Shown in pieces: positions 1 to 5,663 of a stretch of 5,673 nucleotides of DNA. The stretch covers positions 1 through 5,673 of the forward strand of contig JAMCQQ010000032.1 of assembly GCA_023379515.1 (NCBI GenBank), in the 5' to 3' direction. Position 1 is the stretch's first letter. Each line of letters starts with the position of its first letter. The notes under the pieces are model-generated. The model did not search any database, had not been told where the DNA came from, and saw nothing but the letters and a program-made list of their open reading frames with translations. Source of the stretch: Actinomycetota bacterium (GTDB taxonomy: Bacteria > Actinomycetota > Humimicrobiia > Humimicrobiales > Humimicrobiaceae). A program made the translations under genes and the position numbers.

Positions 1-642
1 AATTTTTTGAAAATCTTCATTAATGATAATTTCTACCACGTATTTAATCGAGGGGTTGAAAAAAGGAATATTTTTTCCGATGATTCTGACAGAAATAGAC
101 TTTTACAAACACTGCTTTATTATCAATTTACTGGGCCAAAACCAAGTTATTCTACTCACCAACGATTTAAACTAAAAGACTTCAGCAATAACCCTAAAGT
201 TATAGAAGTCGCTTGCTATTGTTTAATGCCCAACCATTTTCACTTATTATTAAAACAATTAAGAAAAGGAGGGGTACAGGAATTTGTCAGAAAGTTTTCC
301 AACAGCTATACCAAATATTTCAATACCAAATATAAACGAGTCGGATCCTTATTTCAAGGAGAGTTTAAATCGGTGGATATAGAAACAGATGAGCAATTAT
401 TGCATCTTTCACGTTATATACATTTAAATCCTGTTGTGTCAGGCTTGGTTAAAGAATTAAAAGACTTCAGTTTTTCATCCTATAACAGTTTTATAGGTTT
501 AGCTAATAATACCTTATGTAATAAGGAACTTATTCTAAGTTATTTCAAAAATACGAACGAGTATAAATCTTTTGTACAAGACCAAGAGTCTTATACAAAA
601 AACCTCGAAAAAATAAAACATTTATTGATTGAGGATGAATAA
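1..642 (+). CDS. RAYT-type (IS200-like, Y1/HUH) transposase, 5' end probably outside window
   Basis: Single-strand DNA transposase/nuclease of the Y1_Tnp family, REP-associated (RAYT) class; by family knowledge it nicks hairpin-bearing single-stranded DNA through a tyrosine. Residues are counted from the TTG at position 7, the only start candidate visible. The frame stays open to position 1, so the true start may lie further left. Visible signatures: FYHVFNRGV near the N-terminus (9-17), the HUH metal-binding motif within CLMPNHFHLLL (His77 and His79), the conserved block NSYTKYFNTKYKRVGSLFQGEFKS (99-122) with Tyr101 or Tyr104 as the likely nucleophile, and SRYIHLNPVVSGLV (135-148). A length near 211 aa suits the family, so it looks intact apart from the edge. 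It converges on the gene at 739-2706, with a tandem repeat directly after its stop. Family assignment is firm; the catalytic Tyr and present-day activity are inference. Confidence 0.9.
   Translation, partial: NFLKIFINDNFYHVFNRGVEKRNIFSDDSDRNRLLQTLLYYQFTGPKPSYSTHQRFKLKDFSNNPKVIEVACYCLMPNHFHLLLKQLRKGGVQEFVRKFSNSYTKYFNTKYKRVGSLFQGEFKSVDIETDEQLLHLSRYIHLNPVVSGLVKELKDFSFSSYNSFIGLANNTLCNKELILSYFKNTNEYKSFVQDQESYTKNLEKIKHLLIEDE
570..600. repeat. Imperfect inverted repeat inside the 3' end of the transposase gene
   Basis: Arms 570-582 and 588-600 are complementary at 12 of 13 positions (mismatch C577/A593) around a 5-base loop (583-587). It lies within codons near the C-terminus, outside the conserved Y1 motifs. 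No T-run follows, so it is not a standard intrinsic terminator. It could be an mRNA stem or a remnant of a hairpin recognised by the transposase. Confidence 0.5.
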
Positions 643-645
643 TCA

Positions 646-677
646 TTTGTTGAACACCTTTGTTGAACACCTGGTGT
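646..677. repeat. Tandem 13-bp repeat plus palindrome, candidate REP-like element of the RAYT
   Basis: Four bases after the transposase stop, TTTGTTGAACACC occurs twice in perfect tandem (646-658 and 659-671). The second copy runs into ACACC-T-GGTGT (667-677), an odd-length palindrome with a one-base centre. RAYTs are known to act on short palindromic REP sequences next to their genes, so the position fits an element end or substrate. The matching copy on the 5' side of the gene, if any, is outside the window. Repeat structure is seen directly; the role is inferred. Confidence 0.55.
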
Positions 678-719
678 GTGATATTCAAAAGAACCAAGAT
701 TCAAAAAACGAAGAGACAA

Positions 720-740
720 AAAATTTAAGAGCTAAATTTT
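720..740 (-). terminator. AT-only hairpin overlapping the stop of the 655-aa gene, weak terminator candidate
   Basis: Arms 720-727 (AAAATTTA) and 733-740 (TAAATTTT) pair perfectly over 8 bp around a 5-base loop. Read on the minus strand, the stem includes part of the TAA stop and is followed by further T's, then another T-rich stretch about 10 bases on. The stem contains no G-C pair, so it would be a weak terminator; it could serve both convergent genes. The rest of 643-738 holds only the tandem repeat at 646-677. Confidence 0.35.
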
Positions 741-2706
741 ACTTGCGAAGACCAAAAACGACCTCATCCCTCGGAATCCAAGTATTGCCGGGCCTTGCCC
801 AGCGGCTGTGGTACAACCACAATCCATCGGTATTACGCTCAAGCTTGAAGACACTCGGATAGCCATTCGAGCCAGCTATTGGTTTCATTCCGACATAAAG
901 CCATTCATTCATGGGTTGATCCTTATATTGCAGTCTGTAATTTGGTCCTACTTCTGGTAAACAAAGTTCTAAACCCAGTTCTTTTGCTCTAGTATAAATT
1001 TGATCAGTTGTTGGATCTCTTATCAATTGACTAGTATAAACTTCTTGATCAAAATCTGCAGGATCAAGAAAATTCATATCCCTTATTTTTAAGCGGACTA
1101 GGTCAATCTCATGCCGGTTTTTAGACATTGTAAAATCCCTGCTTCTCATCATAGACTCTGCATAAAAAGATACATTAATTCCGCTTTCGCTCAGTTCCTG
1201 TTGCAATTGACTTAAGTTTTTCCCGCCTATTGTTACAGTATCAAACCTTATTTTCCCTTCTGGGAAGGAGGTATAAACATGCTCGATATTATATCTTTGC
1301 AATTGGTTAAAAATTCCAGGCTCTAATTTTCCAACATATGCTGTTGTATGCTCGTTTATTTCCCTTACACTTTTGGCGATTTGAGAAGGTTCACAATCAA
1401 AGATTGTCAGCATGTCTTGCTCGGAGTTTCTAGTTCCACGCAGTTCCTCTATACGAGGATCGCTTGATACGCCTAAATTCTCATTACCAAAACCTTCAAT
1501 CGGCGAGTTTAATTCATAAAGAAATACTAAATCGTCTTTTCCGAGCATCACCCCTGCTTTTACTTTATTATCAATCTCCGTTAAGCGTCTCATGTCCGCT
1601 TCTTTTTTAAGATATTGGTCTTTATCCGGAAATTCTTCAAGCTTTGCGGCCAAAACGTCATTCATGTACGGATCGAGATTTTGTTTAGCAGAAATCCCTC
1701 TAATTTCAGCAATATGGTCGCCTTCCATTCGAATCGCAATTCTCGGATTTGTCGGATTGCCGTCATTATCATTTGAATAATATACATAAAAATCTCCGCC
1801 TTTTAGTTGAATGTGCGCCGTGTTCTCGCCTGCGGTACACCAACCTGTACCTCTGCCCCTAATAGACTGGCTTAGCGTTCTATAATTATCAGTTGAGTCT
1901 GTGTCTTGTTCATATTTAATCCATTGCCCGTCTGTTATTGTGAGTTCGCTCTCCGAAATTGGCTGAATATTTTCATTTGCCCAAGCATAAAGCTTTGGAA
2001 AACTTTCTCCGTCTAGGCTTTGTCTGAATTTCTGTTTTGACTCCTCAGGAAGGTCAAAATCAAATTGTCCGAAATTAAAACCTTCACCTTTATATTTCCC
2101 GACAATTGCGTTTACAACATAAGCTAAAGCTTCTTCATTAATATCAGGAAACATTTTAACTGTCCCTTTTGACCTTTCGGGGAATCCTTGAGTTTCCTTA
2201 TCGTATTCCTGCATGTTGATAACGTTTCGAAATATCCAGTATTTCATGGAATCGGGTATGTTTGAGGAATCGGGAGAAACCAAATAGTCAACCCATTGTT
2301 CAAGTGATGCTTGTTGGTCGCTTAAAAGTCCTTCAGCAAGCTCATTTTTCCATTTTAGTTTTTCTGCCTCAGAAAAACTATCGTAATCTCCCTGTTGTCC
2401 TCTTTCACGAATTATCCGCTCTTGAGTTTTCCAATAGCTTTCCGGAATATCCTTAACCTTTGTTACATACCCTGAAGAAACTAATCTTTTTATAGCATCT
2501 AATCCGTGCTCTCTGTCTCTTGAATCAGTTCTGTCTGTAATTTCGTGGAAACGGTCAAGATAATTTTGAATACGAACCATTGGATCTTGAGGAACTTTTT
2601 CACCGGTATGAGCAAGAGTACGCCTTGCGGCGGCATCTACTTCGGGTTGTTTATGAAGATCATATTTGTTTTTAAGAAGTTGTACGCTGCTATCTTTTGT
2701 TTCCAT
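739..2706 (-). CDS. Large uncharacterised CPR-type protein with GTGWCTAGE motif and cassette-like C-terminus
   Basis: Function unknown; 655 aa, no signal peptide or membrane segment, so probably cytoplasmic. The N-terminal ~270 residues are charged and probably helical. The core (about 280-380) carries SIRGRGTGWCTAGENTAHIQ, GGDFYVYYSNDNDG, PRIAIRMEGDHIAEIRGI and QNLDPYMNDVLAAKLEEFP. The GWCTA block followed by a Y/F-rich strand and an R-A-I-R strand loosely recalls PcfJ-like proteins. The C-terminal part (about 570-655) carries KELGLELCLPEVGP, RLQYKDQPMNEWLYVGMKPI and a Trp-framed tail ending FGLRK. From memory, both core and tail recur in hypothetical proteins of Parcubacteria and Microgenomates. 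ATG at 2706 is chosen because an extended -10 sits six bases upstream and no better start lies before it. The last ~45 codons are GC-rich relative to the rest. The reading frame is certain; the role is not known. Confidence 0.88.
   Translation of the reverse strand: METKDSSVQLLKNKYDLHKQPEVDAAARRTLAHTGEKVPQDPMVRIQNYLDRFHEITDRTDSRDREHGLDAIKRLVSSGYVTKVKDIPESYWKTQERIIRERGQQGDYDSFSEAEKLKWKNELAEGLLSDQQASLEQWVDYLVSPDSSNIPDSMKYWIFRNVINMQEYDKETQGFPERSKGTVKMFPDINEEALAYVVNAIVGKYKGEGFNFGQFDFDLPEESKQKFRQSLDGESFPKLYAWANENIQPISESELTITDGQWIKYEQDTDSTDNYRTLSQSIRGRGTGWCTAGENTAHIQLKGGDFYVYYSNDNDGNPTNPRIAIRMEGDHIAEIRGISAKQNLDPYMNDVLAAKLEEFPDKDQYLKKEADMRRLTEIDNKVKAGVMLGKDDLVFLYELNSPIEGFGNENLGVSSDPRIEELRGTRNSEQDMLTIFDCEPSQIAKSVREINEHTTAYVGKLEPGIFNQLQRYNIEHVYTSFPEGKIRFDTVTIGGKNLSQLQQELSESGINVSFYAESMMRSRDFTMSKNRHEIDLVRLKIRDMNFLDPADFDQEVYTSQLIRDPTTDQIYTRAKELGLELCLPEVGPNYRLQYKDQPMNEWLYVGMKPIAGSNGYPSVFKLERNTDGLWLYHSRWARPGNTWIPRDEVVFGLRK
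742..880 (-). other. GC-rich, variable-looking C-terminal cassette of the 655-aa gene (candidate DGR variable region)
   Basis: This stretch encodes residues ~610-655. Counted by hand, 741-880 is about 52% GC, against about 35% in 901-1000 of the same gene. The tail has fixed-looking positions (DGLWL, W636-A637, P639-G640, W643, P645, F651-G-L-R-K655) separated by short runs of NNC/NNT codons. The clearest run is TAC CAC AGC CGC (Y632-H-S-R635), followed by GGC AAT ACT at 640-642. Such runs are what adenine mutagenesis of AAC/AAT template codons produces. The hairpin at 720-740 lies immediately beyond. No template repeat, reverse transcriptase or Avd gene is in the window. A horizontally exchanged conserved domain is the main alternative. 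Confidence 0.35.
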
Positions 2707-2712
2707 AATAAA

Positions 2713-2742
2713 TTTATATCAAATTCTGATAAATTAATACAA
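2713..2742 (-). promoter_or_regulatory. Promoter for the 655-aa gene, extended -10, predicted leaderless
   Basis: On the minus strand TGA precedes TATAAA (2718-2713), giving an extended -10, with exactly six bases (TTTATT) before ATG at 2706. A -35-like TTGTAT lies at 2742-2737 with 18-base spacing. Transcription would start at or next to the A of ATG. No Shine-Dalgarno is present. Confidence 0.5.
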
Positions 2743-2755
2743 TAAATGCTAAAAT
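2726..2755 (+). promoter_or_regulatory. Promoter for rmuC, extended -10, predicted leaderless
   Basis: TGC precedes TAAAAT (2750-2755), an extended -10 five of six to consensus, with six bases (aaatat) before ATG at 2762. A weak -35-like CTGATA at 2726-2731 has 18-base spacing. No Shine-Dalgarno is present. It overlaps the divergent promoter of the opposite gene, so the two could compete for polymerase. Confidence 0.5.
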
Positions 2756-2761
2756 AAATAT

Positions 2762-3742
2762 ATGCCTAGTGATTTCCTCATCATAATAATTATCTTAATA
2801 ACAGGATTTTTGCTTCTGGTTTTTTTTATTAATAAAAAACTTTCGGATATAAAAAATCAAAAAACTGACGAAGCGCTTTTGGAATGGCTGAAAACAATGC
2901 AATCCTCAATTAATAATTCTTCAAACAACATGGTACGCACTTTGCAGGAAAATTCAAAACAGCTCAACGAAAGGTTGGATAAGGCAGCAACCGTAATTAA
3001 AGACGTGGAAAAAGAGATTGGACAGATGAGTGAAATCGGAAGAAATATGAAAGAATTGCAGGATTTTTTAAAAAGCCCAAAACTACGGGGAAATATCGGA
3101 GAGCAGGTATTAAAAGATTTAATTTCCCAGATGTTTCCAAAAAACAGCTTTAATCTTCAATATGAATTCAAATCCGGAGAAAAAGTGGACGCTGCTATAA
3201 AAACAGATGCGGGCATCCTGCCGATAGACTCAAAGTTTCCCATGGAAAATTTTCAAAAAATGGTAAAAACGGCGGAAAAATCACAAAAAGAATTCTTTGA
3301 AAAGGAATTCATTAAGGATGTAAAAAAACATATTGATGCTATTTCTAAAAAATATATATTACCCGGTGAAGGGACGATGGATTTTGCTTTAATGTATATT
3401 CCAAGCGAGTCGGTATATTACGAGGTAGTAAACCAATCCGGACTTCTAGACTATGCGCGGAAAGCAAGAGTCTATATGGTTTCTCCCTCTACTCTTTATG
3501 CTCATCTTCAGACAATTCTTCTGTCATTTGAAGGCAAAAAAATGGAAAGCAAATCTAAAGAGCTTTTCTCGCTTTTAAGAAGCATACAAATCGACTACGA
3601 AAAGGTTGACGAAAATATGTCTGTTTTAGGAAAACATATAAACAACGCCTATTCTCAGTATGGAAATGTTTCCTCCGGCTTTTTAAATTTAGGACAAAAA
3701 CTAAAAACCACAAAAAGTTTGGAAAGTAAAACTGAAAACTAA
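2762..3742 (+). CDS. rmuC: RmuC family DNA recombination protein
   Basis: RmuC (DUF195) proteins limit recombination between inverted repeats in E. coli and have a predicted PD-(D/E)XK-like nuclease fold. This protein is 326 aa, shorter than the ~475 aa of E. coli RmuC. It has one N-terminal membrane helix (about 5-23), a long helical/coiled-coil stretch (about 27-104), then the conserved core: LRGNIGEQVLKDLI (108-121), VDAAIK (142-147), LPIDSKFPMENF (153-164), ALMYIPSESVYYEVV (209-223) and VSPSTLYAHLQ (240-250). E114, D143, D156 and K158 fit the nuclease-type active site. The tail (about 255-320) is again helical. The start at 2762 puts the membrane helix right at the N-terminus and matches the -10 element six bases upstream. 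The gene diverges from the 655-aa gene; the cupredoxin gene follows after 60 bp. Assignment is confident; the physiological role in this organism is inferred from the family. Confidence 0.93.
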   Translation: MPSDFLIIIIILITGFLLLVFFINKKLSDIKNQKTDEALLEWLKTMQSSINNSSNNMVRTLQENSKQLNERLDKAATVIKDVEKEIGQMSEIGRNMKELQDFLKSPKLRGNIGEQVLKDLISQMFPKNSFNLQYEFKSGEKVDAAIKTDAGILPIDSKFPMENFQKMVKTAEKSQKEFFEKEFIKDVKKHIDAISKKYILPGEGTMDFALMYIPSESVYYEVVNQSGLLDYARKARVYMVSPSTLYAHLQTILLSFEGKKMESKSKELFSLLRSIQIDYEKVDENMSVLGKHINNAYSQYGNVSSGFLNLGQKLKTTKSLESKTEN

Positions 3743-3751
3743 TTGAAAATA

Positions 3752-3780
3752 TTTAAAAAAACTGATAATTTTATTATATT
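3752..3780 (+). promoter_or_regulatory. Possible promoter for the cupredoxin gene
   Basis: TTTAAA (3752-3757) and TATATT (3775-3780) are spaced by 17 bases, giving a leader of about 15 bases that contains the Shine-Dalgarno. An alternative extended -10 is TGA-TAATTT (3763-3771). In such AT-rich sequence either could be chance, and read-through from rmuC is also possible because no terminator is visible after 3742. Confidence 0.3.
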
Positions 3781-3790
3781 CCTGTTTTAA

Positions 3791-3799
3791 AGGAGGTGA
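3791..3799 (+). promoter_or_regulatory. Strong Shine-Dalgarno AGGAGGTGA of the cupredoxin gene
   Basis: A full anti-16S complement, AGGAGGTGA, with GGAGG ending six bases before ATG at 3803. It fixes that start. It stands out because the other three visible starts in the window have no Shine-Dalgarno. Confidence 0.9.
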
Positions 3800-3802
3800 A
3801 AA

Positions 3803-4213
3803 ATGAATAATAAATTAGTTTGGCTAGTTGTTGCAGTATTAGTAGTGGGAGAAACCATAGCGTTGCTTTTAAGCAATAAGTCAAATAATCAGCCTGCTCA
3901 AACGGTAAATCAGGCTCAAAATACCACACCAACACAGCAAATGGAAGAATCTAATGTAACAGTTACTGGGTCAGGATACGAGCCCAAAACAATAACTGTT
4001 AAGCAGGGAACAAAAGTCGTATGGAAAAATACAAGCGGCGGACCCGTAACGGTGAACTCTGATGCTCATCCTACGCATCTTTTGTGGCCTTTCTTAAATC
4101 TTGGAAAGTTTGAGGACGGTTCAAGCGTTTCGGTAGTTTTTGAAAAACCCGGAACCTATACTTACCACAACCATCTTAATGTAAGTCAAGTCGGAACGGT
4201 TATAGTTAAATAA
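3803..4213 (+). CDS. Cupredoxin-like (plastocyanin-fold) small exported or membrane-anchored protein lacking the type 1 Cys
   Basis: A 136-aa protein with an N-terminal hydrophobic segment (about 5-23; no lipobox Cys, so an uncleaved anchor or a signal peptide), a Q/N/T-rich linker (about 24-48) and one cupredoxin domain (about 50-136). Domain signatures: VTVTGSGYEPKTITVKQGTKVVWKN (52-76), NSDAHPTHLLWPFLNLG (85-101), then VVFEKPGTYTYHNHLNVSQVGTVIVK to the end. Classical blue copper proteins use Cys in the last loop (YxCxxH..M). Here that loop reads YHNHLN and the protein contains no Cys at all. His89, His92, His122 and His124 could still bind copper, but type 1 electron transfer is unlikely. 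From memory, similar SDxHPTH...HxHLN variants are common in CPR bacteria. Likely outside the membrane, in copper binding or a structural role. Followed by a terminator. Confidence 0.85.
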   Translation: MNNKLVWLVVAVLVVGETIALLLSNKSNNQPAQTVNQAQNTTPTQQMEESNVTVTGSGYEPKTITVKQGTKVVWKNTSGGPVTVNSDAHPTHLLWPFLNLGKFEDGSSVSVVFEKPGTYTYHNHLNVSQVGTVIVK

Positions 4214-4214
4214 C

Positions 4215-4262
4215 TTTACCATAATATTTAATTTAAAAATTAGATTATGGTAAATTTTGTTG
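4215..4262 (+). terminator. Intrinsic terminator after the cupredoxin gene
   Basis: Arms 4215-4225 (TTTACCATAAT) and 4244-4254 (ATTATGGTAAA) pair perfectly over 11 bp. The intervening bases can add a further inner stem (4229-4233 with 4238-4242) after a small internal loop. A T-rich tail, TTTTGTTGTG, follows. The hairpin begins two bases after the TAA stop. It ends just upstream of the helicase -10 element, so it separates the two transcription units. Confidence 0.65.
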
Positions 4263-4271
4263 TGTTACAAT
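4263..4271 (+). promoter_or_regulatory. Extended -10 element of the helicase gene, predicted leaderless
   Basis: TGT precedes TACAAT (4266-4271), five of six to consensus, with exactly six bases (acgttc) before ATG at 4278. No convincing -35 is seen, since that region is occupied by the 3' arm of the terminator hairpin; an extended -10 can work without one. No Shine-Dalgarno is present. Confidence 0.5.
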
Positions 4272-4277
4272 ACGTTC

Positions 4278-5663
4278 ATGAAAAACCAATTAATCCTCGA
4301 TAAATACCAATTAAAAGCGATAAATCATAATAAAGGGCCACTTTTAATAATTGCCGGTGCTGGAACCGGTAAAACCACTGTTATTACCGAAAGAATTAAG
4401 CATTTAGTTTTGGAAAAAAAAGTTGAGCCTTCAAAAATACTTGCATTAACATTTACTGAAAAAGCCGCACTTGAGATGGAAGAAAGAGTTGATAAGGAAA
4501 TGCCTTATGGATATACTCAAATGTGGATTTCAACTTTTCATTCTTTTTGTGACAGAATACTAAGAAATGAAGCAATACATATTGGCTTAAACCCTTCCTA
4601 TAAGCTGCACACCGAAGCTGAAAGTATTTTATTTATCCGAGAAAATATTTTTAAGTTTAAATTAAATTATTTTAGGCCATTAGGAAATCCCAACAAGTTT
4701 TTGTCTGCTTTTATTCAGCATTTTTCAAGATTAAAAGACGAAGACATATCGCCCAATGAATATCTTCATTGGGCTCAAGGTCAAAAGTCATCCATTCGAC
4801 AAGCTCAGGACAAAAATCAAAAGTTAGAAGCCAAACAATATCTTGAACTTGCAAACGCTTTTGAAACTTATGAAAACTTAAAAGCAAAAGAGGGAGTAAT
4901 GGATTTTTCAGATTTAATTTCCAATACTCTAAAGCTTTTTAGAGAAAGAGAAAATATTTTAAAAAACTATCAAAACCAATTTGAATACATTTTGATAGAC
5001 GAATTCCAAGATATTAATTATGCGCAAAATGAACTTGCGATTTCACTTTCCGGGAATAACAAAAACATAACAGTCGTCGGTGACGATGATCAATCTATTT
5101 ATAGGTTCAGGGGAAGTTCTGTATCTAATATAATTCAATTTAAACAAAGGTTTCCAAATACAACAATTATTACGCTTGTAAATAATTACAGATCGACTCA
5201 GGAAATATTGGATAAATCTTACAAACTTATCCAAAACAATAATCCCGATAGACTTGAAGCAAAACAAAATCTTAATAAAAAATTAATTTCTGTCAGAAAA
5301 AAAAGGGGAGAAAAAATAAATCTTATTTATAAAAAACGCGGTGAGGACGAGGCGGAGGAAGTTGGCAAAACAATTAACAATCTTATTAAAGAAAAAAATT
5401 ACGATTATAAAGATATTGCGATTCTCGTCAGGGCAAACGACCATGCAGAAAACTTTGTCCAAGCATTAGAACGAAAAAGAATACCGTACCAATTTTTGGG
5501 ACCGGGCAGATTATTCCATCAGGAAGAAATTAAAGATTTAATAGCTTATTTAAAAGTTCTTTATAATTTTGAAGATTCTGTATCCCTCTACAGAGTTTTG
5601 AACATGAAGATATTTAATTTTGATGGAATAGAAATATCTACCCTTTTAAATCTTTGTATTTGA
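4278..5663 (+). CDS. UvrD/PcrA/Rep-family SF1A DNA helicase, truncated or frameshifted at its 3' end
   Basis: ATP-dependent 3'-5' DNA helicase of the UvrD/PcrA type (repair and replication support, cytoplasm). From ATG 4278: Q-motif region LDKYQLKAI (7-15), Walker A AGAGTGKTT (26-34), motif Ia LTFTEKAA (57-64), Ib STFHSF (85-90), GVMDFSDLI in subdomain 1B (206-214), motif II DEFQD (241-245), motif III GDDDQSIYRFRG (268-279), motif IV NNYRS (302-306), and the IAILVRAN strand (380-387). The frame ends at 461 aa, whereas family members run ~650-750 aa, so motifs V and VI are missing and this product alone should not be an active helicase. In the next frame, codons from 5653 read FVFENKI and stay open to the window end, hinting at a one-base frameshift among short T/A runs near 5644-5655. 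An upstream TTG at 4257 is possible but lies in the terminator tail. Residues ~172-179 (SIRQAQDK) look like an inserted repeat. Confidence 0.88.
   Translation: MKNQLILDKYQLKAINHNKGPLLIIAGAGTGKTTVITERIKHLVLEKKVEPSKILALTFTEKAALEMEERVDKEMPYGYTQMWISTFHSFCDRILRNEAIHIGLNPSYKLHTEAESILFIRENIFKFKLNYFRPLGNPNKFLSAFIQHFSRLKDEDISPNEYLHWAQGQKSSIRQAQDKNQKLEAKQYLELANAFETYENLKAKEGVMDFSDLISNTLKLFRERENILKNYQNQFEYILIDEFQDINYAQNELAISLSGNNKNITVVGDDDQSIYRFRGSSVSNIIQFKQRFPNTTIITLVNNYRSTQEILDKSYKLIQNNNPDRLEAKQNLNKKLISVRKKRGEKINLIYKKRGEDEAEEVGKTINNLIKEKNYDYKDIAILVRANDHAENFVQALERKRIPYQFLGPGRLFHQEEIKDLIAYLKVLYNFEDSVSLYRVLNMKIFNFDGIEISTLLNLCI
4751..4774. repeat. Perfect 10-bp inverted repeat in the helicase gene
   Basis: GCCCAATGAA (4751-4760) and TTCATTGGGC (4765-4774) are perfectly complementary around a 4-base loop (tatc). 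It encodes part of SPNEYLHWAQ in subdomain 1B, a segment of little conservation. It lacks a T-tract, so it is not a terminator. It lies 20 bases before the interspersed repeat at 4795-4812. Confidence 0.6.
4795..4812 (+). repeat. Interspersed-repeat motif within the helicase gene, encoding IRQAQDK
   Basis: TTCGACAAGCTCAGGACA (reverse complement contains TCCTGAGCTTGTCGAA) matches, from memory, a short repeat found many times in CPR and some other environmental genomes, often in frame inside genes as 'RQAQDK' or 'RQAQG'. Here it falls in a variable part of subdomain 1B, between SPNEYLHWAQGQKSS and the conserved YLELANAFETYE segment, so an insertion there would be tolerated. Only one copy is in this window. 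Confidence 0.5.

Noticed and set aside
839..848. Perfect palindrome TCAAGCTTGA
   Set aside because: A 10-bp palindrome is expected by chance in this length, and it lies in coding sequence with no partner site.
629..862. Open frame on + strand overlapping the transposase end and the 655-aa gene
   Set aside because: It lies antisense to the conserved C-terminal tail and crosses the tandem repeat; no family features and no ribosome binding site.
1592..2745. Three short + strand frames (1592-1780, 2262-2456, 2545-2745) inside the 655-aa gene
   Set aside because: All are shadows antisense to a long, motif-bearing protein; low-complexity translations and no start signals.
5043..5267. Minus-strand 74-codon frame
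   Set aside because: It is antisense to helicase motifs III and IV, which are clearly the coding strand.
2762..5663. A single DNA-repair operon rmuC-cupredoxin-helicase
   Set aside because: A good terminator (4215-4262) and a separate -10 element precede the helicase, and the cupredoxin has its own strong ribosome binding site.
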